18,974 nucleotides of DNA, from NCBI GenBank assembly GCA_027328825.1, contig DAHWTK010000021.1, positions 1 to 18,974 of the forward strand, written 5' to 3'. Position numbers and translations under genes: made by a program. The stretch's first letter is position 1, and every line of letters begins with the position of its first letter. This DNA comes from Nitrospirota bacterium. GTDB taxonomy: Bacteria; Nitrospirota; JACRHJ01. Below the pieces are notes generated by a model, which saw nothing but the letters and a program-made list of their open reading frames with translations, ran no database searches and was not told where the DNA came from. This document shows positions 1 through 7,603 of the stretch, in pieces.

Positions 1-1
1 G

Positions 2-619
2 CTCTCCGGAAAACTATTCGGCATGATGAAAATTTCCCTGCCGCTTAAAGGCGCCATAGCCGGAATTATACTTGCGTTGCTCACCTTCGCACTGGGAGAT
101 AAAAGCTACCTTGGCTTGGGACTTCCCACGATAGAATCCGCCGTGCAGGGAGGCGTTGTGCCCGTTGGCTCGTTTTTATACAAGATATTATTTACCTCGA
201 TTACCCTGGGTTCCGGGGCGTCGGGAGGCATAATTACGCCGATATTTTTCGTCGGGGCGTCATCCGGAAGCGTGCTTGGCAGATTATTCGGGTTCGATCC
301 GGCCACATTCGCCGCGATAGGTGTTGCGGCTGTTCTTGCCGGGACTGCGAACACTCCTATCTCTGCCGGGATTCTCGCGATGGAGCTTTTCGGCGTAAGG
401 ATTGGCACGTGGGCGGCGACGGCGTCCGTCGTGAGCTACCTTATGGTGGGCAATAGAAGTATCCACACAAGCCAGATAATCGCCGCCTTGAAATCGAGGT
501 CAATCAGTGTGCCTCTGAACGTCGAGGTGGGCGGCGCCGAGGCCGTCGTTTTGCACCGCGGCAAGGGCTTACTGGGTTTGGCCAGGCGGATATATACCAG
601 GGAGGGGAGAAAAACCTGA
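2..619 (+). CDS. ClC-family chloride channel/transporter, C-terminal part (5' end outside window)
   Basis: The frame is open from base 2, so the gene begins upstream and only the last ~205 residues are present. The family moves chloride across the inner membrane, as a channel or as a Cl-/H+ antiporter. The visible part holds the late ClC core: the stretch GSGASGGIITPIFFVGASSG matches the family pattern of a glycine-rich turn followed by GG-x-x-x-P-x-x-x-x-GA-x-x-G. It is followed by a hydrophobic helix and the TANTPISAGILAMELFG segment, which matches the conserved N-x-P-x-x-A-x-x-x-x-E-x-F region near the anion path. After the last membrane segment a tail of about 60 residues is too short for a CBS-domain pair. 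The gene converges on the acyltransferase gene, with 12 bp between the two stop codons. The glutamate gate, which decides channel versus exchanger, lies in the missing part, so the mechanism cannot be called. Confidence 0.88.
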   Translation, partial: LSGKLFGMMKISLPLKGAIAGIILALLTFALGDKSYLGLGLPTIESAVQGGVVPVGSFLYKILFTSITLGSGASGGIITPIFFVGASSGSVLGRLFGFDPATFAAIGVAAVLAGTANTPISAGILAMELFGVRIGTWAATASVVSYLMVGNRSIHTSQIIAALKSRSISVPLNVEVGGAEAVVLHRGKGLLGLARRIYTREGRKT

Positions 620-631
620 AATTTATCTTTA

Positions 632-1840
632 TTATTTCCAAAGGTTAATGGTCAAAAGTAATGAAGCTGTATAATAAATAGTGCTGCAAGCAATTAATGC
701 CAATGCAATGTTTGCGTAAGCGGGCTTAAATTCAATGCCGGAAAGAATGGTTCCCTGTTTTTTGATGCGTGATATCCAACTGCGACGTCGCTTCTCTATG
801 AGTCGCTCTTCAATAAATATAGCTATCAGAATGCCAAGTATAATATCTATGAGGAAGGCAATTATTTTTATGTTAGATAATGTCAGATTACGTTGAAGCA
901 TATAAAGCACGTATTGATGTGTTAAGTAAATGGAAAACGTGAAATTTCCCATGAATGATTCGAATCGATTTTGCCCGTTTTTTGCCAGTTCTGAGACTAT
1001 TATTGAAAAAGATATAATGGCGAGCATATCAGCCGCAAAGACTGATAAACCAAATGGTGTGTAGGAAATATAAAAAACGACAATGGAAGATAAGATTAAA
1101 AGCCATGGATGGCTCTTTTTATTTGAGCTGTAGTTATATGAAATCATTCCGGATATGAAAGCCAATAAGTTAGGCGGAGCTGTCGAGAAAAAAAATCCGT
1201 TCCACCAAGTATGATCGGAAAAGAATAAATGTTTTTCTGGTGGTGACGAGACAGCCCATGCAATACAAAAATAAACTATGAGCATGAAGAATGCCACATA
1301 CAAGGCTTTTTTATTTTTGTGAAGAAAAAACCCCAAAGGATAAAATGCAAAATCGAGTGGGAGAGTCCACGGCGCTCCCCAGAAACTTAGGTGCATTGTG
1401 GCCCATATAGGACGTCCCAATTTAGAAAAAAAATCATAAATTCCATATGGCAACAATGTTGCGACTCCCAAAGTTCTTAAAAAATCCTGAAAGTTGTGGA
1501 GGGTGACGGATGTTATTAAGAAAACAAGAAACATAATCAGGAATAATGGGTATATGCGCAAGTATCTGGAGATGGTAAAGTGCACGAAATCGTGCACAGA
1601 ATTGCTTGGGTAGCGTTTTTCTAAAATATGAGAGACAAGAAACCCGCTGATTACAAAAAACCCCCTAACTGCAAGGCATCCGTCCGAGGCAAAAACTATT
1701 TTTCCAGTAAAATCGAAGCGTTTATATACAGTATCAAAGATATGAGAAAAAAAATGGTAATGCAAATCTATAACCATCATTGCAAGCGCAATTCGTAACC
1801 ATCCAAGTGTAACTTTCTGATATAGTCTATTACATTGCAT
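632..1840 (-). CDS. acyltransferase-3 family membrane protein (OafA/OatA-like O-acyltransferase)
   Basis: A 402-residue polytopic membrane protein of the acyltransferase-3 family, which moves acetyl or other acyl groups from the cytoplasm onto extracytoplasmic glycans such as O-antigen, capsule or peptidoglycan. The first membrane segment carries R16 and H27, the family's R-x10-H pattern (LRIALAMMVIDLHYHFF). The next carries RGFFVISGFLVS, matching the FFxxSGF motif. About ten hydrophobic segments follow, and the protein ends with a short cytoplasmic-looking basic stretch and one last helix. No SGNH hydrolase domain is fused. The acceptor cannot be read from sequence. Base composition is clearly more AT-rich than all neighbours, no related glycan genes flank it, and it points against the surrounding genes, so a lone horizontally acquired gene is likely. 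The ATG at 1840 is kept because a later start would lose R16. No Shine-Dalgarno sequence is visible. Confidence 0.85.
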   Translation of the reverse strand: MQCNRLYQKVTLGWLRIALAMMVIDLHYHFFSHIFDTVYKRFDFTGKIVFASDGCLAVRGFFVISGFLVSHILEKRYPSNSVHDFVHFTISRYLRIYPLFLIMFLVFLITSVTLHNFQDFLRTLGVATLLPYGIYDFFSKLGRPIWATMHLSFWGAPWTLPLDFAFYPLGFFLHKNKKALYVAFFMLIVYFCIAWAVSSPPEKHLFFSDHTWWNGFFFSTAPPNLLAFISGMISYNYSSNKKSHPWLLILSSIVVFYISYTPFGLSVFAADMLAIISFSIIVSELAKNGQNRFESFMGNFTFSIYLTHQYVLYMLQRNLTLSNIKIIAFLIDIILGILIAIFIEERLIEKRRRSWISRIKKQGTILSGIEFKPAYANIALALIACSTIYYTASLLLTINLWK

Positions 1841-1845
1841 TAAAT

Positions 1846-1875
1846 ATTATACCCATTTAAATACTTAGCTGCCAT
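1846..1875 (-). promoter_or_regulatory. putative sigma70-type promoter of the acyltransferase gene
   Basis: Read on the - strand, a perfect TATAAT (1851 to 1846) is preceded by ATGGCA (1875 to 1870; 4 of 6 matches to TTGACA) with an 18-bp spacer. Transcription would start about at the ATG at 1840, so the mRNA would have almost no leader. This fits the absence of a ribosome binding site, or else means translation begins at an internal codon. Single-site pattern match only. Confidence 0.45.
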
Positions 1876-2121
1876 TGCCTGGGGGCATGTGAGCTATATT
1901 GCTGGCTCAGACCGGACCGGCATACCCAGCCGGCTACTTTACGGCGCCAAAAAAACTGCAACGAATATAACATTAAGCCTATTGTATAAACAAGAAATTT
2001 CGGGAAAGAGAATAAAAGTACATGAGGGATTTCATATTAAACCTCTTGACTATTCATTGGTTTTCCTGCAAACTAAGCAGTTGATTCTAATATAAAAACC
2101 TGTAAATCCCGAATTTTATGC

Positions 2122-2126
2122 GGAGG
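2122..2126 (+). promoter_or_regulatory. Shine-Dalgarno sequence that fixes the TTG start of pdxJ
   Basis: GGAGG lies 5 bases before TTG at 2132. The protein read from that TTG begins with the normal PdxJ N-terminus (LGVNIDHVATVR) with no extra residues, and there is no in-frame ATG nearby upstream. The TTG start is therefore well supported. Confidence 0.8.
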
Positions 2127-2131
2127 CCGAT

Positions 2132-2845
2132 TTGCCTAAGCTGGGCGTAAACATAGACCACGTGGCGACAGTCAGACAGGCCAGGCGCGGAGCGGATCCG
2201 GACCCTGTCCACGCGGCGGTATTGGCTGAACTCGGCGGGGCGGACGGAATTACCATTCACCTCCGGGAGGACAGGCGGCATATTCAGGACAGGGACGTAA
2301 GACTGCTCCGGGAGATGGTAAAGGTGCCGCTTAATCTTGAGATGGCCGCATCCGACGAGATAATCGAGATTGCCATGCAGGTGCGCCCTGAGATGGCAAC
2401 CCTTGTGCCGGAAAAACGCGAGGAACTGACGACCGAAGGCGGACTTGACGTAAAGTCGAACCGTGCAAGGGTATCGGACGCGGTGCGAAAGCTTAAGGAT
2501 ACGGGCATATTTATAAGCCTGTTCGTCGATCCGGACCTCGATCAGGTTAAGGAATCCAAAAAAGTCGGGGCGGACGCCATAGAGATACACACCGGTAGAT
2601 ATGCAGACGCCAGGACTTACGAGGAGTCTCAGAGAGAATTCGAGAAGATATTCGAGTCCTGCCGCCTGGCGCACAAGCTCGGGCTTACCGTGAACGCAGG
2701 GCACGGGCTGAACTACCATAACGTCCGGCAGATAGCGAAGATAAAAGAGATATACGAGCTGAACATCGGGCACAGCATAATCTCAAGAGCGGTGCTCGTG
2801 GGAATAGAAAGAGCCGTCAGAGAGATGAAGGGTCTGCTGGCATGA
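2132..2845 (+). CDS. pdxJ: pyridoxine 5'-phosphate synthase
   Basis: Condenses 1-deoxy-D-xylulose 5-phosphate with 3-amino-1-hydroxyacetone 1-phosphate to give pyridoxine 5'-phosphate, the last ring-forming step of DXP-dependent vitamin B6 synthesis in the cytoplasm. The 237-residue length is normal. The TIM-barrel landmarks are present: LGVNIDHVATVRQARRG at the N-terminus; H43, R45, H50, E70 and H191, at a constant offset of two from the E. coli active-site residues H45, R47, H52, E72 and H193; and VNAGHGLNYHNV near the C-terminus. The TTG start is backed by GGAGG five bases upstream. It is the first gene of the long + strand run, and its stop shares ATGA with the acpS start (4-base overlap). 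A PLP supply fits the PLP enzymes encoded later in the window. Confidence 0.97.
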   Translation: MPKLGVNIDHVATVRQARRGADPDPVHAAVLAELGGADGITIHLREDRRHIQDRDVRLLREMVKVPLNLEMAASDEIIEIAMQVRPEMATLVPEKREELTTEGGLDVKSNRARVSDAVRKLKDTGIFISLFVDPDLDQVKESKKVGADAIEIHTGRYADARTYEESQREFEKIFESCRLAHKLGLTVNAGHGLNYHNVRQIAKIKEIYELNIGHSIISRAVLVGIERAVREMKGLLA

Positions 2846-3231
2846 TTCTCGGCACCGGCATCGACATAGTCCGGGTGGAAAGGATTGCGAACGCAATTAT
2901 CCGATGGGGGGGCGCGTTCGAGGACAGAATATTCACCCCCGGGGAGAAATCCTATTGCCGCAGGCAGAAGAAATCCGCCCAAAGCTTCGCCGGTCGGTTT
3001 GCCGTCAAGGAAGCGGTTATGAAAGCGTTCGGGACTGGGCAGTCCGAAGGGGTGAGGTGGATGGATATAGAGGTAACGCCTGATGGAATGGGCAAGCCGA
3101 CAGTGCGTTATTACGGCAGGGTGCGCGAAATGGCTGAAAGGCTCGGGGTAGGCCAGACCTTCGTAAGCATCAGCCACGATGGAGACTATACAATCGCCCA
3201 GGCGATTCTTTCCGCAGAGGGCAGGCCCTGA
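2842..3231 (+). CDS. acpS: holo-[acyl-carrier-protein] synthase
   Basis: Transfers the 4'-phosphopantetheine arm of coenzyme A to the serine of apo-ACP, activating it for fatty acid synthesis. The 129-residue length fits the small trimeric AcpS group. The N-terminal GTGIDIVRVERI carries the Mg-binding D8. The second signature, FAGRFAVKEAVMKAFG, carries E57 and K61. The C-terminal SISHDGDYTIAQAI strand is also typical. The start overlaps the pdxJ stop by 4 bases and has GAAGGG nine bases upstream. The stop directly abuts the ATG of nnr. The pdxJ-acpS-nnr order is a common bacterial arrangement, so this part is conserved housekeeping rather than accessory DNA. Confidence 0.97.
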   Translation: MILGTGIDIVRVERIANAIIRWGGAFEDRIFTPGEKSYCRRQKKSAQSFAGRFAVKEAVMKAFGTGQSEGVRWMDIEVTPDGMGKPTVRYYGRVREMAERLGVGQTFVSISHDGDYTIAQAILSAEGRP

Positions 3232-4767
3232 ATGAAACTCGCCACCGCCGCCGAAATGCGCGAGCTTGACCGCCGGACTATTGAGGAATATGGAATACCC
3301 GGCATAGTCCTGATGGAGAATGCCGGCAGGGCCGTGGTATCCGCTATCGCCCATGAATGGGGGCCGGTCGAGGGAAAGCGTTATGTGATATTTTGCGGCA
3401 AGGGCAATAACGGCGGCGATGGTCTCGTTATAGCCCGGCGCCTTCATAACATGGGCGCGAAGGTATCCGTCCGGCTCTTTTCCGGCGATATGAAGGGAGA
3501 CGCGGGGATTAACCTGAACGCCGCCCGTAATATGGGAATCGAGATAGCCCCTGTCAGCCGGGACTTGAGCGAAGAGAATACGTTGGCCGCTCATGCCGAT
3601 GTGGTGATAGACGCCATATTCGGGACCGGGCTTTCAAGTGAAGTCGGAGAGCCGCACGCAGGCGTCATGAAGATGATAAACTCAACGGCGCGGAAGGTTG
3701 TCGCCGTCGATGTTCCTTCGGGTATAAATTCAGACGACGGAAAAGTCATGGGCGTTGCCGTCCATGCCGATATGACTGTAACGTTCGGATTGCCGAAGCG
3801 CGGGCTTTATCTGTATCCCGGCGCCCAGGCGGCCGGCACGATAAAAACGGCTGAGATTGGCATCCCCAGGGCGGCTATCGACAATTCGGCGATAGGCGCA
3901 AATCTTCTTACCGCCGCTCATGTCCGGGGTCTTCTGCCCAAGCGGGAACCGGATTCTCATAAAGGGACATATGGGCATTTATTGATTATTGCCGGGTCGG
4001 TCGGGAAGACTGGCGCGGCGGTCTTGGCGGCGCGTGCGGCCCTGCGTTCCGGCGCAGGCCTTGTTACGCTTGCCGTCCCTGAGAGTCTGAACGACATATT
4101 TGAAGAGAAGCTTACGGAAGAGATGACTGTCCCGCTTCCGGAGACGGACGAGCGGTCGCTTTCATATGCCGCGCTCGACGGCATCCTGGAACTTCTGGAA
4201 GGTAAGACAGCCGTAGCCATCGGCCCCGGAATATCGCGCAATGCCGATACGGGGAGACTTGTCCGGGAACTGCTTCCAAAGCTGAATATACCGGCTGTGC
4301 TGGACGCCGACGCGCTGAACATACTCTCCGAGGACGAGACGCCGCTTGACAGTATGACCGTCCCGGTAATCCTTACACCGCATCCGGGCGAGGCCGGACG
4401 ACTTCTTGGCGTTCCGGCGGTGGAGGTCCAGATGGAAAGGCCGAGTTCTGCCGCCGCGCTTGCGAAGGCGCATAACTGCACCGTTGTCCTTAAAGGGGCC
4501 AGGACGCTTGTCGCGTCCCCAGACGGGTCATTTTATGTAAACCCGACAGGGAACCCGGGTATGGCGACTGCCGGCACCGGAGACGTCCTGACCGGCGTTA
4601 TAAGTTCGTTTCTGGCGCAGGGGCTTAAGGCCCATGACGCGGCGCTTATTGGCGTATATGCGCATGGTTACGCCGGAGACAGGGCGATGGACGTTAAGGG
4701 TTACGCCGGGCTGATAGCCGGAGACATCATCGAAGCTCTCCCGTCGGCTATCGGCGCGATAGGATAG
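3232..4767 (+). CDS. nnr: bifunctional NAD(P)H-hydrate epimerase / ADP-dependent NAD(P)H-hydrate dehydratase
   Basis: Repairs damaged nicotinamide cofactor: the N-terminal half epimerises R- and S-NAD(P)HX, and the C-terminal half dehydrates S-NAD(P)HX back to NAD(P)H at the expense of ADP. Residues ~1-215 form the YjeF_N domain, with GKGNNGGDG (N59, N60, D63) and VDVPSGINSDDG around D160. Residues ~230-505 form the ribokinase-like dehydratase domain, with HKGTYGHLLIIAGS at its start, TPHPGE in the middle, and NPGMATAGTGDVLTG, which carries the presumed catalytic base D451. Length (511) is normal for the fused form. The ATG follows the acpS stop with no gap and has AGAGGG ten bases upstream. 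The next gene begins 72 bp on, the largest gap inside this run. Confidence 0.96.
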   Translation: MKLATAAEMRELDRRTIEEYGIPGIVLMENAGRAVVSAIAHEWGPVEGKRYVIFCGKGNNGGDGLVIARRLHNMGAKVSVRLFSGDMKGDAGINLNAARNMGIEIAPVSRDLSEENTLAAHADVVIDAIFGTGLSSEVGEPHAGVMKMINSTARKVVAVDVPSGINSDDGKVMGVAVHADMTVTFGLPKRGLYLYPGAQAAGTIKTAEIGIPRAAIDNSAIGANLLTAAHVRGLLPKREPDSHKGTYGHLLIIAGSVGKTGAAVLAARAALRSGAGLVTLAVPESLNDIFEEKLTEEMTVPLPETDERSLSYAALDGILELLEGKTAVAIGPGISRNADTGRLVRELLPKLNIPAVLDADALNILSEDETPLDSMTVPVILTPHPGEAGRLLGVPAVEVQMERPSSAAALAKAHNCTVVLKGARTLVASPDGSFYVNPTGNPGMATAGTGDVLTGVISSFLAQGLKAHDAALIGVYAHGYAGDRAMDVKGYAGLIAGDIIEALPSAIGAIG

Positions 4768-4839
4768 AGGCGCGGAACTTACGGCTTCCACAACGGCTTT
4801 GGGGAATGATGGAAGAGTTTTTACGGAGGTAGCCTTAAG

Positions 4840-5694
4840 ATGAGGACAGGCAAGACCGCATACGCAGCATATGCAATTATGCTATTATTTATCATGGCTG
4901 TTACCGGCTGTTCCAGCCCTTTCAAGGATGCAGACGCGGCATTCCGTAGGGGAGACTACCGGAAGGCCGTGGAGCTTTACGGCAAGGTGGTGCAGAGCAA
5001 AAAATTGGATGCCAAAGACATGGCCAGGGCGCATTATAACATGGGAAGGTCGCTCGACAGGCTTGGGCGGACTGCGGACGCCATAGAGGAATATAAAAGA
5101 TCCATAGACCTTGAGCCTGACAGACAGGAAGTATATATGGACATGGCCGTTGCGCTCGACAAAATAGGGCTGCTTGAGCAGGAAGTTGATGCCCTGAATA
5201 ATTCGCTTATTCTGAAACCGCACGATTTGCGAACGGAATCCATGCTCGGCGAGTGTTATGCTAAGCTTGGACAGTTCGTTAACGCGAAGAACATGTTCGA
5301 CAGGGTCGTACGGCAGAGCCCGCGCGACCCGAAAAATTACGTCAACCTTGGCCTTGCGGACGACAAGCTCGGAGATGCCCAGGGCGCGATATCCTGCTGG
5401 GAGACGGTGGTGAAACTGAAGCCGGACGACGAAGACGCGCTCCAGTATCTCGGTTTTGTTTATAACAGGATAGGCAGGAATCAGGATGCCATAAGGATAT
5501 ATCGGAAGCTCCTCGAGATGAAGCCTAATGAGCTTAAATATCACAATAACCTTGGCGTCGCCTATTATAACAGCGGCCAGTATAAACTCGCCATGAAAGA
5601 ATTCGCAAAAGTCCTCACAATCGACAAGCATTACCCTGGTGCCGATATGGCCGAAAAGCTTTCCAAAAAATTTGCGGCAAGAGGGCACGGTTGA
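4840..5694 (+). CDS. TPR-repeat lipoprotein
   Basis: A 284-residue predicted lipoprotein. A basic N-terminus, a hydrophobic stretch (residues 11-20) and the lipobox VTGC give lipid attachment at C24. The mature part is almost entirely tetratricopeptide repeats, about seven in tandem from residue 27 to 280 (for example AHYNMGRSLDRLGRTADAIE and YHNNLGVAYYNSGQYKLAMK). TPR lipoproteins act as scaffolds for protein contacts, for example in outer-membrane assembly or envelope complexes; no partner is evident here. GGAGG lies at 4825-4829, ten bases before the ATG. The last four bases, TTGA, overlap the start of the kinase gene downstream, so the two are probably translationally coupled. The lipobox indicates export to the periplasm, most likely at the inner face of the outer membrane or on the inner membrane. 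The specific role is unknown. Confidence 0.85.
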   Translation: MRTGKTAYAAYAIMLLFIMAVTGCSSPFKDADAAFRRGDYRKAVELYGKVVQSKKLDAKDMARAHYNMGRSLDRLGRTADAIEEYKRSIDLEPDRQEVYMDMAVALDKIGLLEQEVDALNNSLILKPHDLRTESMLGECYAKLGQFVNAKNMFDRVVRQSPRDPKNYVNLGLADDKLGDAQGAISCWETVVKLKPDDEDALQYLGFVYNRIGRNQDAIRIYRKLLEMKPNELKYHNNLGVAYYNSGQYKLAMKEFAKVLTIDKHYPGADMAEKLSKKFAARGHG

Positions 5695-6779
5695 AACCCT
5701 CCGCCCGAAGGTTTGCGGAGTACCTGCAATCGGCCTTCGGCGCCGAACCCGGCAGTGTCCGACTCTTTGCGCTCGGAAGGGGAAGCCACGGAAGAGGCTA
5801 CAGGGCAGCCTTTACCCAGGGCGACGCGCGCCGGAAAGTCATAATAAAGGCGCTTGACAAAAATATCGGCCTTGGCCACGACTATCCCTCCGACAGGGCG
5901 GGAGTTTTCCTGCTGGCGTCCGAAACCTACGGGAAATTCCCGTCTCATGTAAAAGCCCTCGATGTCCTTTCCATGCAACCGACCGGCCAAGCAGTGTCCG
6001 TTTCCGGCGGTGCGGAATATTATCTGGTCATGGAGGAGGGCGAAGGGGTTAGCTATTTTGAAGACCTCCGCGAAATGAGGGCCCTGCACGAGCTTCGGCG
6101 GCAGGACAGGGGGCGGGTTTCCGCGCTTGCCCGGTTCATGGCAAGTATTCACGCTAAAAAGAAGGACGCGCCGGAGTTATATCTTCGCAAGGTGCGTGAC
6201 ATAATCGGACATGGCGAATGTCTTATGGGAGTATTCGATACCTATAGGGAAAAGGACCGTTTTACGAACTTGCGCGAGATGGCGGCAATAGAGAAGGCAT
6301 GTGTAGACTGGAGGATGGTATTGAAAGGGAAAACAGGGCGACTCTCGCGCGTGCATGGCGATTTTCATCCCGGAAATATCCTTTTCAATGGTAAAAAATC
6401 CTTTGTCCTGCTGGACAGAAGCCGCGGAGAGTATGGAGAGCCAGCCGACGATGTTACAGCCCTGTGCATAAACTACATTTTCTTTTCTCTTATGGAACAC
6501 GGGAAGATGGCCGGGGCATACGAAGAGGCGCTGTCTCTTTTTTATGACGAATATATCGCGGCGTCGAAAGACCATGCGGTTAACGAAGTATCCGCGCCGT
6601 TTTATGCATTCCGGGCGGCGGTTGTGGCAAACCCTCTTTTCTATCCGGCGGTGGCGGACGGCGTTCGCGAAAAATTGCTGGCCTTTGCGCACGGCGTTCT
6701 GAGGGCGCGGGAATTCAATCCGGCTAAGATTAATTCATACATATCGGACGGGTTAAGGTTCAGAAAGAGGTTCTTCTGA
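5691..6779 (+). CDS. APH-fold phosphotransferase (aminoglycoside phosphotransferase / choline kinase family), substrate unknown
   Basis: A 362-residue cytoplasmic small-molecule kinase of the APH superfamily. The catalytic loop is VHGDFHPGN, with the presumed base D224 and metal ligand N229. The second metal ligand is D242 in VLLDRSRG, followed by the usual GEPADDVTA. K53-like residues in KVIIKAL fit the ATP-anchoring lysine, although the glycine-rich loop (ALGRGSHGRGY) is degenerate. The family phosphorylates hydroxyls of aminoglycosides, choline, homoserine, methylthioribose and others. Nothing points to drug resistance, and the housekeeping setting argues for a metabolic substrate. Translation starts at TTG 5691, overlapping the lipoprotein stop (TTGA), with AGAGGG five bases upstream. 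Its stop overlaps the next ATG by one base (TGATG). Its place beside an IMPase-type phosphatase and cobQ makes L-threonine or another cobamide-related alcohol a possible but unproven substrate. Confidence 0.82.
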   Translation: MKPSARRFAEYLQSAFGAEPGSVRLFALGRGSHGRGYRAAFTQGDARRKVIIKALDKNIGLGHDYPSDRAGVFLLASETYGKFPSHVKALDVLSMQPTGQAVSVSGGAEYYLVMEEGEGVSYFEDLREMRALHELRRQDRGRVSALARFMASIHAKKKDAPELYLRKVRDIIGHGECLMGVFDTYREKDRFTNLREMAAIEKACVDWRMVLKGKTGRLSRVHGDFHPGNILFNGKKSFVLLDRSRGEYGEPADDVTALCINYIFFSLMEHGKMAGAYEEALSLFYDEYIAASKDHAVNEVSAPFYAFRAAVVANPLFYPAVADGVREKLLAFAHGVLRAREFNPAKINSYISDGLRFRKRFF

Positions 6780-7603
6780 TGGAAAATTTCAGTTGGCTTT
6801 CAGCCTTCAAGGATATTGGCGCCAGACTTCGCTCCGAAATGGACGAGCTGTTCAAGGGCAAAGGATATGGCAAGCCGCTTGGGAAAGGCGCTGGCGGGGA
6901 CACAACCCTCGTTCTCGACAGAAAAGCCGAAGACGCCATCCTGCAAATACTCGAAAGACTGAATGCGGACGGCCAGCAGTTTACTTTCATATCCGAAGAG
7001 ATGGGAGAGAGGAAGTTCGGACGCGAGGATGCCGTAATACTTGCAGACCCGATTGACGGCAGCAACAACGCGAAGTATGGCATACCGTTTTTTTCTACGG
7101 CGCTCGTGATGGCAAGCGGCAGGAAGCTCTCCGACGTAGTCCTCGGCTATATAATAAATATCGGCACCGGGGACGAGTTCTGGGCTATTAAGGGATCCGG
7201 AGCGTTTAAAAACGGTATAAGGATAACTACCTCAGACCGGGCTGAACTCGGTATGGTAAACATAGAGGCAGCATCTCCTGCCAGAGACCTTCAGAAGGCC
7301 ATGCCGTTTTTATCATGCGCAAGGAAGGTAAGATGTCTCGGCAGCACGGCGCTCGACTTAGCCTGTCTCGCCGCCGGGGCCACGGACGCCGTGATTGTCC
7401 CGTCCGCCTCGCGGAGCTTCGATTTTTCCGCCGGATGGCTTATTGTAAAAGAGGCTGGAGGGATAGTTACCGATCTCTCCGGAAACCAGCTGGATAACAT
7501 ACCGCTTGGTCTTGAGAGAACGACCCCGTTTATCGGAGCGTCCAATAAAGCTGTTTTTGAGAAGGCGTTACAGGCGCTTGGAGGCTGTTCTCAAGATGGC
7601 TAA
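6779..7603 (+). CDS. inositol monophosphatase-family sugar/alcohol phosphatase
   Basis: A 274-residue Mg-dependent phosphatase of the IMPase/FBPase superfamily. The first metal site is formed by E73/E74 (ISEEMGE) and the signature DPIDGSNN (D90, D93). The third is D215 in SFDFSAGWLIVKEAGG, matching the WDxAAGxLIxxEAGG motif although the usual W is replaced by F. The N-terminal GAGGDTTLVLDRKAED resembles the archaeal-type IMPase/class IV FBPase branch, and so does the segment NAKYGIPFFSTAL. Family substrates include inositol monophosphate, fructose-1,6-bisphosphate, PAP and other phosphoesters, and the sequence does not decide between them. AGAGG lies eight bases before the ATG. The start overlaps the kinase stop by one base, and the stop overlaps the cobQ start by 8 bases, so kinase, phosphatase and cobQ appear to be made together. 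Confidence 0.88.
   Translation: MENFSWLSAFKDIGARLRSEMDELFKGKGYGKPLGKGAGGDTTLVLDRKAEDAILQILERLNADGQQFTFISEEMGERKFGREDAVILADPIDGSNNAKYGIPFFSTALVMASGRKLSDVVLGYIINIGTGDEFWAIKGSGAFKNGIRITTSDRAELGMVNIEAASPARDLQKAMPFLSCARKVRCLGSTALDLACLAAGATDAVIVPSASRSFDFSAGWLIVKEAGGIVTDLSGNQLDNIPLGLERTTPFIGASNKAVFEKALQALGGCSQDG

Larger units (their letters stand above)
1841..2131. other. gene-poor spacer between the acyltransferase gene and pdxJ, with a doubtful 68-codon ORF
   Basis: This 291-bp stretch separates the divergent acyltransferase and pdxJ genes. Composition changes inside it: about 1880-1950 is GC-rich like the rest of the chromosome, while 1950-2110 is AT-rich like the acyltransferase gene. An ORF from a GTG at 1889 to 2095 would encode 68 residues with no domain, signal peptide or membrane segment I recognise, and I think it is not a gene. 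The pdxJ promoter must lie here or further upstream. TATAAA at 2091-2096 and TTGACT at 2046-2051 are promoter-like but badly spaced relative to each other. A short inverted repeat CTGC/GCAG sits at 2066-2080. I see no riboswitch, tRNA or strong terminator. Confidence 0.4.

Noticed and set aside
2087..3594. Long reverse-strand ORFs opposite pdxJ, acpS and nnr
   Set aside because: Antisense shadows of three well-recognised conserved genes.
4885..5688. 267-codon reverse-strand ORF opposite the TPR lipoprotein
   Set aside because: Antisense shadow; the + strand frame has a lipobox, TPRs and a ribosome binding site.
5691..6779. Aminoglycoside resistance kinase
   Set aside because: Only the general APH fold is supported; the operon setting with housekeeping cofactor genes gives no sign of resistance or mobility.
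7506..7595. Upstream extension of the cobQ frame by 30 codons
   Set aside because: Family proteins start just before the P-loop, and ATG 7596 has GGAGG at proper distance; the extension lies wholly inside the phosphatase gene.
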